This document shows positions 17,503 through 26,711 of a stretch of DNA of 58,485 nucleotides, in pieces. The notes below the pieces were generated by a model. That model saw only the letters and a list, made by a program, of their open reading frames with translations, had not been told where the DNA came from and made no database searches. Each line of letters opens with the position of its first letter. The first letter of the stretch is position 1. The position numbers and the translations under genes are program-made. Origin of the DNA: Acidimicrobiia bacterium (lineage in GTDB: Bacteria; Actinomycetota; Acidimicrobiia; Acidimicrobiales; Aldehydirespiratoraceae); assembly GCA_022828135.1 (NCBI GenBank), contig JAJEJB010000029.1, positions 1 through 58,485 of the forward strand. Reading direction: 5' to 3'.

Positions 17503-18666
17503 ATGGATCCGAATGCCTTGACAGCAGACGACTTCGAAGGTCGAGGGGTTGCGGTGACGCGCGCTCTCCGCGAGAGTCATCCCGTCGTCTGGCTCGACGC
17601 GCTGGACGGATGGTTCGTCACCGATCGCGACGCCATTGACACCGTGCTCCGAGATGAGGAGCAGTTCGGAACCGATTCCCCGGAGTTCAAGCCCCGGGAG
17701 GTGTTCGGGCCGACAATGCTGAACCTCGACGACGAGGAACACACCCGGCATCGTTGCCCGTTCGATCCCGGATTTCGACTCCGCACCGTGCGGGACCGCT
17801 ACATGGACCTCGTCACGGACACAGCTGAGCACCTGCTCGCGGAGCTCGCCGACCGATCACCGTGCGACCTGGGTGCCGGGTACGCGAGTCGCCTGGCGGT
17901 GTCGGTTGTCACCGATGCGCTCGGGCTCGCCCTCCCGATCGACGAGGTGCGCGGGGTCTACAACACGCTCGCAGCCGCGATCGGCGACTACCGCAACGAC
18001 CCCGACACCATGGCCGCGGCGCGCGGCGCGCGGGCCGTCTTCGCCGAAGCGCTGGCACCTGAGCTGGCGCGTGCCGCCCGGACTGGTGAAGGCCTGCTGG
18101 GCGACGTCCTCACCAGCGGCAGCGACCTGACCGAGGAGGAGGTCCTGGCCAACTCGCTGGTTGTCCTGTTCGGCGGTATCGAGACCGTCGAGTCGACCAT
18201 CGTCAACACCACCTGGTGCCTTCTGTCCCAACCGCACGAGCTCGCGTACACCCGTCGCCAGGATGCCTGGCAGGCCGCCGTCGACGAAGCCCTGCGGTTC
18301 GCGCCACCCATCGCGTTCGTAGGCCGAATCGCACGACGCGACGCACAACTTCACGGCGCCGCCATCAAGGAGGGCGACCAGGTGTTCGCAAGCATCCTCG
18401 CCGCCAACCGCGACCCCGGATTCGTCGACGAGCCGGACGAGTTCCTCGTGCGGCGGGGCCGAGCCGGCCAGTACCTCTCCTTCAGCCAGGGAGTGCACTT
18501 CTGCCTCGGCTACAACCTTGCCCGCCTGGAAGGGGCGGTGGCGGTCGAGAAGCTCTTCGAGATGTACCCCGACTTGCGGCCGGTCGAACTCCCCCCGATC
18601 AGTTGGTTCACCCTCGTCCGGCCGGTGGGTGGACTGCAGATCCACCTCGGAGACCGCGCGTCATGA
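17503..18666 (+). CDS. Cytochrome P450
   Basis: A 387-residue soluble bacterial P450. The heme-ligand loop is FSQGVHFCLG with Cys334. The I-helix oxygen-activation motif GGIET (224-228) has the usual threonine, and the K-helix ExxR is E262-ALR. It would hydroxylate or dealkylate an organic substrate using electrons from a ferredoxin and reductase not encoded nearby. GGAGG precedes ATG 17503 by 9 bp. Its TGA overlaps the aminotransferase ATG (ATGA at 18663), so the two are coupled. It is first in the rightward unit of the catabolic island. Confidence 0.94.
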   Translation: MDPNALTADDFEGRGVAVTRALRESHPVVWLDALDGWFVTDRDAIDTVLRDEEQFGTDSPEFKPREVFGPTMLNLDDEEHTRHRCPFDPGFRLRTVRDRYMDLVTDTAEHLLAELADRSPCDLGAGYASRLAVSVVTDALGLALPIDEVRGVYNTLAAAIGDYRNDPDTMAAARGARAVFAEALAPELARAARTGEGLLGDVLTSGSDLTEEEVLANSLVVLFGGIETVESTIVNTTWCLLSQPHELAYTRRQDAWQAAVDEALRFAPPIAFVGRIARRDAQLHGAAIKEGDQVFASILAANRDPGFVDEPDEFLVRRGRAGQYLSFSQGVHFCLGYNLARLEGAVAVEKLFEMYPDLRPVELPPISWFTLVRPVGGLQIHLGDRAS

Positions 18667-19982
18667 ACAGCCACTTCGCAGCTAGCGAGGCCGCGCTCGG
18701 CGCCGCTCGGCGGGTGATCCCGACGGGCGTGACCAGTGCCGTTCGCCTCGCAACCCGGCCCACGCCGGTGGTGTTCGAGCGCGGCGCCGGGCCGCGGCTC
18801 ACCGACATCGACGGACATTCCTACATCGACTACGTGCTGGGCTACGGACCCCTGATGCTCGGACACGATCCCCGCGATGTGATCGACGCGGTCAAGGGCA
18901 GCATCGAATCCCATCTCCTGTTGGGCGGGCAGCACCGGCTCGAGGCCCGCCTCGGTGAGCTGGTCACTACGACGGTCCCGTCCGCGGAGATGGCCTGCTT
19001 CTCCACGACGGGCTCGGAAGCGGTTGCCGCGGCGCTGCGCATCGCGCGCGCCCATACGGGCCGACCCCTGATCGCGAAGTTCGAAGGCCACTACCACGGC
19101 TGGCTGGACGGTGTGGCTGTGAATACGCCGGGGACCCCGGCCGCTGCCGGCACCGGGGAGATCGAGCCGCTCCCCTCCACGGGAGGGGTCGCCGTCAGCG
19201 ACGCGGTCGCCGTACTGCGATGGAACGACGAGCAGGCTCTGCGGCGCCTGGTGGCGTCGCGAGGCGGCGAACTGGCTGCGCTGATCCTCGAGCCGGTGCC
19301 TCAGACGGGACTGATCGAGCCCCTGCCAGGGTTCCTCGAATCCGCGACCCGGTTGGCGAAGTCGGTCGGCGCGGTAGTGATATTCGACGAGGTGGTCACC
19401 GGCTTCCGGCTCGCACTGGGCGGAGCTCAGCAGCGCTACAGAGCCGAGCCTGACCTGACGGTTCTTGCCAAGGCGCTCGGTGCCGGATTCCCAGTGAGCG
19501 CGGTCGCGGGTCGGGTCGAAATCATGGATGTCGTCGCCAACGGCACGGTCGGGCACATGGGCACGTTCAACGGTCACCCGCCTTCGTTCGCCGCCGCCTG
19601 CGCGGCCATCGAGGCCTACCGTGCCGAGGGGCTCTACGAACGGCTCGAGGAACTCTCGAGCGACCTCGCCGACGGGCTCACCGCCGCAGCCGTAGCCACC
19701 GGATCGACGCTCAAGGTCCGCCAACTGGGCCCGATGATCTGGACCTGGTTCGGGCACGAGGACCTCGACTCCTACGCCGCCGTCCAGCGGGCGGACCAAG
19801 GGGCCAACCAGCACTTCGGGGCCCGACTGCTGCAGCGGGGCATCCACATCCAGCCCAGGGGAGCCTGGCTGCTGTCGGCCGCCCATGGGGCCACCGAGGT
19901 CGAGGAGTCGATCGAGGTCGCCTCATCCGTGCTGGCCGAGATGGCTGATGCAGGGGTCGGGGTGGTGGAGCGCATCGCATGA
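18663..19982 (+). CDS. Class III PLP aminotransferase, glutamate-1-semialdehyde aminomutase-like
   Basis: 439 residues of the fold-type I, class III aminotransferase family. The active-site lysine is Lys270 in VLAKALGAGFP and the cofactor aspartate is in IFDEVVTGFR (Asp242). The phosphate-binding TTGSEA is at 115-120, and HYHGWLDG and FNGHPP are typical of the GSA-aminomutase branch. It is unlikely to be the heme-pathway HemL, since it sits between a P450 and an oxidase. Removal of an amino group from an amine or amino acid substrate is more likely. Start ATG 18663 overlaps the P450 stop. Confidence 0.9.
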   Translation: MNSHFAASEAALGAARRVIPTGVTSAVRLATRPTPVVFERGAGPRLTDIDGHSYIDYVLGYGPLMLGHDPRDVIDAVKGSIESHLLLGGQHRLEARLGELVTTTVPSAEMACFSTTGSEAVAAALRIARAHTGRPLIAKFEGHYHGWLDGVAVNTPGTPAAAGTGEIEPLPSTGGVAVSDAVAVLRWNDEQALRRLVASRGGELAALILEPVPQTGLIEPLPGFLESATRLAKSVGAVVIFDEVVTGFRLALGGAQQRYRAEPDLTVLAKALGAGFPVSAVAGRVEIMDVVANGTVGHMGTFNGHPPSFAAACAAIEAYRAEGLYERLEELSSDLADGLTAAAVATGSTLKVRQLGPMIWTWFGHEDLDSYAAVQRADQGANQHFGARLLQRGIHIQPRGAWLLSAAHGATEVEESIEVASSVLAEMADAGVGVVERIA

Positions 19983-20001
19983 CCACGACCGTGGAAGACC
20001 T

Positions 20002-21726
20002 ATGACGAAGGTTCTCGTGATCGGAGCCGGGCACAACGGCCTGGTGGCCGGTGCCTACCTTGCGAAGTCCGGACTGTCGGTGTCGATCCTCGAGTCTCGC
20101 CCCGTGATCGGGGGCTGCTCCGTTACTGAGGAGGTGTTCCCCGGGCTGCAGGCCTCGACCTGCGCCTTCACCGTGGGACTGCTCCGACCGGAGGTGATCG
20201 CGGATCTCGCGCTATCGGATCACGGCCTGAGCCTCTACCTGAGCACGGACGACACTCTGACGTGGACCACGGACGGCGCCGGGCGCAGCTTTGCCATGTA
20301 CGCGGACGTCGACCGGACAGCCGCGGAGATGCACCGCATAGGCGGAGCGGTGGACCGGGACGGGTTCGTCAGGTTCGGAGCCGACATGCAACTCGTCGGC
20401 GACCTGCTCGTTCCCACGCTGCTGGCGCCGCCGCCTACGCCCGAGGAGTTCGTCCAGATCTTCGAGGAAGCTCGTGCCCAGGACCACTACTCGCGCTTCA
20501 TTGTCGGACCCGTCCGAGACGTGGTCGAGCAGTACTTCGAGGATCCGCTGCTGCGGGGCCATTTCGCGTATCCGGGCGTGGTGTCCATCTACGGCGGCCC
20601 CTCGACGCCTGGCTCGGCCTATGTGCTGGCCCATCATTCCGTCGGCGAGTTCAACGGCCGGTTCGGACAGTGGGGGTGGGCGCGGGGTGGCATGGGCAAC
20701 GTCGCCGATGCGCTTGCATCCGCCGCCCGCTCGCACGGAGCGACCATCGAGACGGGATCACCGGTGGAGTCCATCCTCGTCGAGCGTGGTCGTGCCGTCG
20801 GCGCGGTCACGGCTGACGGCACGGAGCACCGAGCCGACGTAGTCGTCTCCAACGCCGATCCGCAGCGCACCCTGCTCGGCCTGGTAGGCGCCGAGCACCT
20901 GCCGGCGTCTGCCGTGGAAGCCCTGGAGCGATTCGATGTCAGAGGTTCGATGGCGCGTGTCTTCCTGGAGACGGACACACTGCCCGACTACTTCGGGGGA
21001 TCCGGGACGTCTCCTGGCCCTGCCCATGTGGGACATACGTTCCTCGGTCCCGACCTCGAGCGATTCGAGCGGGCATGGGAGGCTCAGAGGCGGGGCGAGA
21101 TTCCGGACGATCCGACCCTCGAGGTTGTGATCGAAGCCGTTCGCGACCCGCAGCTCGCCAATGGCAGCAGCTTCGTCATCACCACCGGGATCCAGCAGCT
21201 GCCTTTCGAGTTGGCCGGCAGGACCTGGGACGACGCCCGGGACGAACTCACAAGGGTGACCGTCGACACCATCACTCGCTACGCGCCCAACCTCTCCGGT
21301 CGTATCCTCGCGACGCGGGCCCTCACACCGCTCGACCTGGAGCGGGACTATGGAGTGACGGGCGGCAACATCTTCCACGGCGCGATGGGACTGGACCAGA
21401 TGTTCGGCCTGCGCCCCTTCCCCGAAGCGGCCGGCTACCACACTCCCGTACGAGACCTCTACCTCTGCAGTGCGGGCACCCATCCCGGTGGAGGCGTCAT
21501 GGGTGCCTGCGGCTACAACGCAGCCATGGCCGTGCTCACCGACAGAGGACTGCCGACGCCTCGACCGTGGCAGCGGCGCCGCGGCAGCAACCTCAGGTCG
21601 AGGGCCAGCCGAACCCTGTCAAGGAGCCTCCGCAACCGGCGGGTCCAGCGGGTGGTCGCGCGGGCCGCAGCCAGCCCGACGCTCCGCCCCCTGACGCGGG
21701 CCGTCATGCGGCGCCGGACCCGATAA
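20002..21726 (+). CDS. Phytoene-desaturase-like FAD-dependent oxidoreductase (PYROXD2/CrtI family)
   Basis: 574 residues. The N-terminal FAD motif is VIGAGHNGLVAGAYLAKSGL, followed by ESRPVIGGCSVTEEVFPG. The C-terminal FAD contact is LYLCSAGTHPGGGVMGACGY. The GHNGL motif and the SVTEE region match PYROXD2-type NAD(P)/FAD oxidoreductases rather than true carotenoid desaturases, and no carotenoid genes are near. The last ~60 residues are Arg-rich (RSRASRTLSRSLRNRRVQR), an unusual basic tail. ATG 20002 starts just before the FAD motif, about 20 bp after the aminotransferase stop. It probably oxidises an amine or a C-C bond of the pathway intermediate. Confidence 0.88.
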   Translation: MTKVLVIGAGHNGLVAGAYLAKSGLSVSILESRPVIGGCSVTEEVFPGLQASTCAFTVGLLRPEVIADLALSDHGLSLYLSTDDTLTWTTDGAGRSFAMYADVDRTAAEMHRIGGAVDRDGFVRFGADMQLVGDLLVPTLLAPPPTPEEFVQIFEEARAQDHYSRFIVGPVRDVVEQYFEDPLLRGHFAYPGVVSIYGGPSTPGSAYVLAHHSVGEFNGRFGQWGWARGGMGNVADALASAARSHGATIETGSPVESILVERGRAVGAVTADGTEHRADVVVSNADPQRTLLGLVGAEHLPASAVEALERFDVRGSMARVFLETDTLPDYFGGSGTSPGPAHVGHTFLGPDLERFERAWEAQRRGEIPDDPTLEVVIEAVRDPQLANGSSFVITTGIQQLPFELAGRTWDDARDELTRVTVDTITRYAPNLSGRILATRALTPLDLERDYGVTGGNIFHGAMGLDQMFGLRPFPEAAGYHTPVRDLYLCSAGTHPGGGVMGACGYNAAMAVLTDRGLPTPRPWQRRRGSNLRSRASRTLSRSLRNRRVQRVVARAAASPTLRPLTRAVMRRRTR

Positions 21727-21741
21727 GGCTCGTGAGCGACG

Positions 21742-22335
21742 TCAGCTCGGGGCGTGATTCCTGATGACGTCGAACAGCGAGCCCGGAACTCCGCCATGAT
21801 CGCGGCTGTTGAAAGACATGAACAGCAGTGTCAGGGCGTCACCGTCCAGCGCGGTGATACTGACGCCTTCCTCCAGCGGGTACTGGATCGAATCGCCCGA
21901 CTCGAGAACAATCTCTTCCTCGCCGAAGGCCAAGTGCAGACGCCCGGAAATGACGTAGACATTCTCGCAGGCACCGGGAACGTGCAGCACGGACAGGTGA
22001 GGAACACCGTCGAGGAAGGTCACCTCGTAGGCATCGACGGCCGAGGCGTTGATGCGGGTCACCAAGCGCCCCCGCGTGGCGTCGCTCTCAATGACCTCGC
22101 TGTCCGCCGCCCTGACCAGGCGCGGCGTCCGGTCGGCGATCAGGTCGCCGGGCAGGATCCCGAGCGCGTCGCTCAACTCCGACAGCGTCTGCACGGTGGG
22201 GTTGCCGATGCCGCTTTCGAGGGTGGACAGCGTCGCCTTGGCGATTCCCGATCGCCTCGACAGCTCCGACAGGGAGATGTTTCGCTCGTTGCGGATCCGC
22301 TTCAGGTTCGTTCCAACCCGTGTTCCGATTGTCAC
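21742..22335 (-). CDS. XRE-family regulator with C-terminal cupin domain
   Basis: 197 residues. A helix-turn-helix lies at about 8-62 (NLKRIRNERNISLSELSRRS, then KATLSTLESGIGNPTV), and a small-molecule-binding cupin at about 95-185 (VYVISGRLHLAFGEEEIVLE, GDSIQYPLEEGVSITAL). This architecture (PuuR/SutR-like) usually represses amine or sulfur-compound catabolism until the ligand appears. The GTG start is 41 bp from the divergent hydrolase ATG, and the gap contains CGTCCGTT (22345-22352), also present at 17319-17326. It is the only regulator in the island and so the prime candidate to control it. Confidence 0.92.
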   Translation of the reverse strand: MTIGTRVGTNLKRIRNERNISLSELSRRSGIAKATLSTLESGIGNPTVQTLSELSDALGILPGDLIADRTPRLVRAADSEVIESDATRGRLVTRINASAVDAYEVTFLDGVPHLSVLHVPGACENVYVISGRLHLAFGEEEIVLESGDSIQYPLEEGVSITALDGDALTLLFMSFNSRDHGGVPGSLFDVIRNHAPS

Positions 22336-22376
22336 TGTTCCTACCGTCCGTTACCGATGCTTGGAGTCTTCTGACC

Positions 22377-23270
22377 ATGCGGCCACTGCTGGTGGACACC
22401 GACATCGGCACCGACGTCGACGACCTGATGGTACTGGCCATGCTGGCCCGTACTCCGGAGTTGGAGCCCATGCTGGTCACTACGGTGTACGGAGATGTCA
22501 GTCTCCGCCGCGACATAGCCGACGCGGCATGCCGAACGCTCGGGCTGAGTCTCCCGCTCGCGGCCGGGTTGTCCACCCCGCTCAGCGGTGGAGAGGTGTT
22601 CTGGGCCGGCCACGAGGGCGAGGGGATCATCGAGATCGGCGAGCGCAGCATCCGGCTCGACGCCGGCGGAGACGGAAACGCCGTCGAAGCCATCATCGAG
22701 GCTTCCCACCGCTGGCAGGGACGTCTCGAGATCCTGGCCATTGCGCCGCTCACCAATATCGCTTCGGTGCTGCTCGAGGATCCTTCGGCGGCCGGCCGGA
22801 TCCGCTCCCTGCATGTCATGGGCGGCGACTTCACCGGAGCACTCGAAGGGCCCGAACACAACTTCGCCTGCGACCCTCGGGCCGCCCAGATCGTGACGGC
22901 CGCACACATTCCAATCGTCCTCTGCGGCTTCGACAGCACCAGCCGGATCATGTTCAGAGAATCGGAGCGGGACCGCATCGCCGGCTCCGGGCCCTCCGGC
23001 AGGCTCGTCGCAGACCAGATGACGCGATTCTGGGACTTCATCGACGAGTGGGCCCCTCCTGAGCACCGGGGCGGGAACATGCCTCATGACCCGCTGGCCC
23101 TGCTGACGATGCTCGAGCCGGACCTGTTCGAACTCGAGGCGGTGCGGGTGGAGGTCTCCGACGACGGGGCGACCAGAGTCACACCGGATCCCGCCTCTTC
23201 GACCCGCATAGTCTCCGACTTCGATCCTGACACGGCGGCTGAGCGCATCCTCGCCCGACTCGCACCGTAA
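22377..23270 (+). CDS. Inosine-uridine nucleoside hydrolase family protein
   Basis: A 297-residue member of the calcium-dependent N-ribohydrolase family. The metal-binding N-terminus is VDTDIGTDVDDLMVLAML (Asp7, Asp9, Asp15, Asp16). The substrate loop has HVMGGDFTGALEGPEHNFACDP, with the expected Asn and Asp. It would hydrolyse an N-glycosidic bond, though several family members act on other ribosyl-like substrates. ATG 22377 lies 41 bp from the divergent regulator. Its place between regulator and ABC importer suggests a role in the island's substrate, not nucleoside salvage; this is inference. Confidence 0.88.
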   Translation: MRPLLVDTDIGTDVDDLMVLAMLARTPELEPMLVTTVYGDVSLRRDIADAACRTLGLSLPLAAGLSTPLSGGEVFWAGHEGEGIIEIGERSIRLDAGGDGNAVEAIIEASHRWQGRLEILAIAPLTNIASVLLEDPSAAGRIRSLHVMGGDFTGALEGPEHNFACDPRAAQIVTAAHIPIVLCGFDSTSRIMFRESERDRIAGSGPSGRLVADQMTRFWDFIDEWAPPEHRGGNMPHDPLALLTMLEPDLFELEAVRVEVSDDGATRVTPDPASSTRIVSDFDPDTAAERILARLAP

Positions 23271-23347
23271 GCGCTGGGACCTTCTGTCGTGGGCCATATT
23301 GCGTTTCCCTCCTCACCTCAAGGCGTTGATCCTTCCAGGCCTAGATC

Positions 23348-23451
23348 CGTTCGGTCAAGAGACCGCAGCGTTCGCTGTAGTCGACCGCACGCTCTTGACA
23401 GAGGTTCGCACCCTTCCTACTATCTCGGTCACTGTACTGAACATATCGTTC
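23348..23451 (+). promoter_or_regulatory. Promoter and candidate operators of the ABC importer operon
   Basis: The -35 TTGACA (23395-23400) is separated by 17 bp from a -10 TACTAT (23418-23423). Just downstream of the expected start, GAACATATCGTTC (23439-23451) is a palindrome with GAAC/GTTC arms at a classic repressor position. Upstream, CGTTCGGTCAAGAGA (23348-23362) matches 17443-17457 in reverse complement. AGGAGG (23456-23461) precedes ATG 23471. The promoter match is strong; operator function is inferred. Confidence 0.65.
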
Positions 23452-23470
23452 GGCTAGGAGGACGTTCGAC

Positions 23471-24994
23471 ATGAGACAAACCACCACCAGCGACTACAGG
23501 TCCAGGGACCCTCATCGAGCAACATGGAGGTGGCTCGTCGCCGTTGGCGTGGTGTTCAGCCTGCTGGCTGCCTCCTGTGGCGACGGCGCGGAGGACACCA
23601 CCGCAGAGGCCGACGCGGCCCTAGCGCAGGCGCAAGCGCAGGCGGACGCGGCTCGCGCTGAAGCCGATGCGGCCGCCGCTGAGGCCACCGCAGCCGAAGC
23701 CGAAGCGGCTGCAGCCGAGGAGGCGGCAGCCGCAGCTGCCGCCGAGGCCACCGCAGCCGAGGAGGCGCTCGCGGCTGCGATGGCCGAGGCCGAATCCGGC
23801 ACGGTAGACCCCGAGGTTGTGGCCGACCTCGAGCAGCAACTCGCGGACGCCCAGCAGGCTGCAGCCGAGGCCGAGGCTCAAGCGGCAGAGGCCGCGGAGG
23901 CCGCGGCCGCGGCCGAGGAGGCGATGGCTGCCGCCGAAGCGGCCCAGGAAGCCTCCGCCGAGGAGCCGATGGTGCTCGGCCAGCTGGACTTCATGGGCTT
24001 CGAGGGCGACGACATCCCCGACTTCACCGCCGAGTGGCGTGAGGCCAACGGCGTCGACTTCAGACCGACCTACATCGCGTCGGAGCTGGAGACCGAGGCG
24101 AAGATCCTCAGCGGCGCGGCCAGCGGTGTGGACATCATTTCGTTCACCTCCACCAACTCGCCCGTGTTCCAGGCCTCGGGGCTGTTGCAGCCCATCGACC
24201 GCTCCAAGCTTCCGAACGCCGCGGGAATGTTCCCCTTCTTCGAGGACGTCGCGCCGAACGTCTTCCTGAACGAGAACGGGGACCTGGTCTGCATTCCCGG
24301 CTATTGGGGCGCGATCGGCATCGCCTACGACTCCAGCGCCATGGCGACGCCCTCGGCCTGGGCCGACCTGCTCGACCCGAGCCTCACCGGCCGGATCACC
24401 ACCGTCGACTTCCCGAACCCCATCTTCTATTCGGCCGCGGTGGCCAACGGCATCGACCCCTCGCAGATGTCCGAGGCCGACCTCCAGGTGCTGGTCGACT
24501 GGCTGACGCCGTACATGGCCCAGATGAAGGTGTTCGCGCCGAGCTTCGGCGACGTGATCGGGCTGCTGGCCTCCGGCGAGGTCGACGCGGTGATGCCAGG
24601 ATTCGACTTCATAGTCAACTTCGCCAAGCTGAGCGGGAACGACAACGCCGCTCTGACCATCAACCTCGCGGAGGGCGTGCCGATCCTGGCTTCCTGCCAG
24701 GGCATCGCCAGCACCGCCGACAACCTCGAGGCGGCCCACGCCTGGCTCAACAACCTCCTGTCGCCCGAGGTGTCGGCGGCAAACGCCGAACTGCAGGGCG
24801 GCATCGCCACCGTCGAGGGGGCCGTCGAGCTGATCAACGATGAGCTCCGGGCCCGCTATCCCTATGACGACCTCGCCGGATACCTGGAGTCGTCGGAGAT
24901 AATCACCGACTGGCCTGCCTCCTCGGACGACGTAATGGACGCGGACGACATCGCGGCCGCGTGGGCCGAGCTGAAGGCCAACGCCGGCAACTAG
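23471..24994 (+). CDS. ABC transporter substrate-binding lipoprotein (PotD-like) with coiled-coil stalk
   Basis: 507 residues. The signal peptide ends in a lipobox LLAASC, so Cys36 would be lipidated and the protein tethered outside the membrane. Residues about 40-165 are almost only Ala, Glu, Asp and Gln, with heptad-like spacing, predicting a long alpha-helical coiled coil. The binding domain follows from MVLGQLDFMGFEGDDIPDF; YWGAIGIAYDSS and a PotD/PotF-like fold indicate a polyamine-type ligand. Typical PotD proteins are about 350 residues and lack such a stalk. It heads the operon with permease, ATPase, aldehyde dehydrogenase and sulfatase genes. Confidence 0.9.
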   Translation: MRQTTTSDYRSRDPHRATWRWLVAVGVVFSLLAASCGDGAEDTTAEADAALAQAQAQADAARAEADAAAAEATAAEAEAAAAEEAAAAAAAEATAAEEALAAAMAEAESGTVDPEVVADLEQQLADAQQAAAEAEAQAAEAAEAAAAAEEAMAAAEAAQEASAEEPMVLGQLDFMGFEGDDIPDFTAEWREANGVDFRPTYIASELETEAKILSGAASGVDIISFTSTNSPVFQASGLLQPIDRSKLPNAAGMFPFFEDVAPNVFLNENGDLVCIPGYWGAIGIAYDSSAMATPSAWADLLDPSLTGRITTVDFPNPIFYSAAVANGIDPSQMSEADLQVLVDWLTPYMAQMKVFAPSFGDVIGLLASGEVDAVMPGFDFIVNFAKLSGNDNAALTINLAEGVPILASCQGIASTADNLEAAHAWLNNLLSPEVSAANAELQGGIATVEGAVELINDELRARYPYDDLAGYLESSEIITDWPASSDDVMDADDIAAAWAELKANAGN

Positions 24995-25001
24995 CTGAAA
25001 G

Positions 25002-26711
25002 GTGCTGACTCGGCAGCGTCGGGGTGACAGACCGCGAGGCGGAATCCTCGCGGTCGGCCCCGGCGCTGTCCTCTTCATCGCCATCTTCGTCCTGCCGGCC
25101 CTCTGGCTGCTGGCGACCAGCGTCCTCACCGCAGAGCGCTTCGGGTCCTCGCTGCCGCTCACCCTCGACGGCTTCCGCGACATCTTCGAGTCTCCGCTCA
25201 CCTGGACCTTCGTCAAGAACGCCCTGTACATCGGGTTTCCGACCGCGGCAGTCACGGTCGCCGCAGCCATCCCGGTCGCCTACTGGCTCCGCTTCGCGGC
25301 CCGCCGGGCCCGCATCCCCGTCATCTTCCTGCTGATCGCGACGCTCTTCGCCAGCTACCTGGTGCGCATCTATGCGTGGCGCACGCTGCTGGGTCAGAAC
25401 GGAATCATCAACGTCGGACTTCAGGAGGTGGGACTGATCGACGAACCGCTCGGCTTCCTGCTGTTCTCACGCTTCGCGACGGTGATCGGACTCACCCACC
25501 TGTTCCTGCCGATTGTCGTGATGCTGCTCCTGGGTGCCTTCCAGCCGCTCGAGTCCGGGTATCTGGAAGTCGGCCGCGATCTGGGTGCGGGCAGCCTGAC
25601 GGTATGGCGCCGGGTCGTCCTTCCGATTCTCGCTCAGCCGATTCTCGGAGCTTTCATGCTGATCCTGATCATCGCGTCCTCGGACTGGGCCACCGCGACG
25701 TTCCTCGGCGGCGGTCGGGACACCCTGATCGGGCAGGAGATACTGCGCACCTTCCAGCAGGCCGGCAACTACCCGCGCGGCGCCGCCTACACCATCCTGC
25801 TCCTGGCTGTGCTGGCGGCGTCCTTCGGCATCATCGCGGCCGGGCTGCGACTGGCGGGGCTCAACAACCTGCGCATGGGTGATGCCGCCCCCGGTCCACC
25901 CCGCCAGGCGCCGCTAGCGGGGGCGTGGACGGCGATCACGCTGGTCTTCCTGTGGGTTCCGCTGGTACTGGTGATCCTGTTCTCGTTCCACCGAACCGCC
26001 GGGCTGTCGTTGCCCTTCGAAGGGTTCTCCCTGCGCTGGTACCGGACGCTGTTCGACGACGGGATCGCGTCCGAGGCCTTCTTCCGCAGTCTCCGGATGG
26101 CCGCCCTCGTAACCGCCATCACCGCCGTCGTCGGCACCCTGGCCGCCTTCGGGCTCACCCGGATCCGGCCTCTGGCGCGCACCACCCTCACCGGCGCGTT
26201 CCTGGCCCCGATCGCACTTCCTCCCATCTTCGTCGGCGCCGCCCTGCTCACCTACGTGGCCGCGCTCGGCTACACACTGTCGACGCGCACGATCCTGCTG
26301 GGCCACCTGGTGATGACCCTGCCGCTGTTCCTGCTCATGCTCAAGACCGCCCTCGACCGGCTCGACCCCGCCCTCGACGAGGTGTCCGCCGATCTCGGCG
26401 CGCGGCCGTTCCAGGTCCTGACCCGCTCCACGCTGCCCCAGATATGGCCCACGATCGTGGGCGCGTCCGCTCTGACCTTCGCGGTCTCGTTCGATGAGTT
26501 CCCGGTGACGGTGTTCCTCAGCGGCCCCGAGATGACGTTGCCGCTGTACATCTACGCCCGGGCCAGGAAGACCATCGATCCCACCATCAATGCCGTCTCA
26601 ACCCTGCTGCTCGGGGTAATGATGCTGCTGTGCGTGATCGGAGCGCTCATGGTCCTCGCCGCTCAGCGACGGCGGTCCGACCAGACGAACACATTGGCGA
26701 ATCCCGCATGA
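25002..26711 (+). CDS. Fused ABC importer permease (PotB-PotC in one polypeptide)
   Basis: 569 residues holding two permease units. The first (about 15-285) has an EAA loop EVGRDLGAGSLTVWRRVVLP; the second (about 300-560) has EVSADLGARPFQVLTRSTLP. Each shows about six hydrophobic segments. In most polyamine importers (PotABCD) these are separate genes, so this is a head-to-tail fusion that fixes the heterodimer. The GTG 25002 start follows GAAAGG, 8 bp after the binding protein. The stop overlaps the ATPase ATG (26708). It would form the membrane channel for the lipoprotein's ligand. Confidence 0.93.
   Translation: MLTRQRRGDRPRGGILAVGPGAVLFIAIFVLPALWLLATSVLTAERFGSSLPLTLDGFRDIFESPLTWTFVKNALYIGFPTAAVTVAAAIPVAYWLRFAARRARIPVIFLLIATLFASYLVRIYAWRTLLGQNGIINVGLQEVGLIDEPLGFLLFSRFATVIGLTHLFLPIVVMLLLGAFQPLESGYLEVGRDLGAGSLTVWRRVVLPILAQPILGAFMLILIIASSDWATATFLGGGRDTLIGQEILRTFQQAGNYPRGAAYTILLLAVLAASFGIIAAGLRLAGLNNLRMGDAAPGPPRQAPLAGAWTAITLVFLWVPLVLVILFSFHRTAGLSLPFEGFSLRWYRTLFDDGIASEAFFRSLRMAALVTAITAVVGTLAAFGLTRIRPLARTTLTGAFLAPIALPPIFVGAALLTYVAALGYTLSTRTILLGHLVMTLPLFLLMLKTALDRLDPALDEVSADLGARPFQVLTRSTLPQIWPTIVGASALTFAVSFDEFPVTVFLSGPEMTLPLYIYARARKTIDPTINAVSTLLLGVMMLLCVIGALMVLAAQRRRSDQTNTLANPA

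Noticed and set aside
18663..19982. The aminotransferase as HemL of heme synthesis
   Set aside because: It is translationally coupled to a P450 and lies in a catabolic island; no heme genes are near.
20002..21726. Carotenoid biosynthesis gene cluster
   Set aside because: The N-terminal motif fits PYROXD2-type oxidases, and no phytoene synthase or other crt gene is present.
23621..25270. A 549-codon minus-strand ORF opposite the binding lipoprotein
   Set aside because: Its repetitive Gly/Leu/Arg sequence is the antisense of the Ala/Glu stalk; there is no ribosome-binding site or domain.
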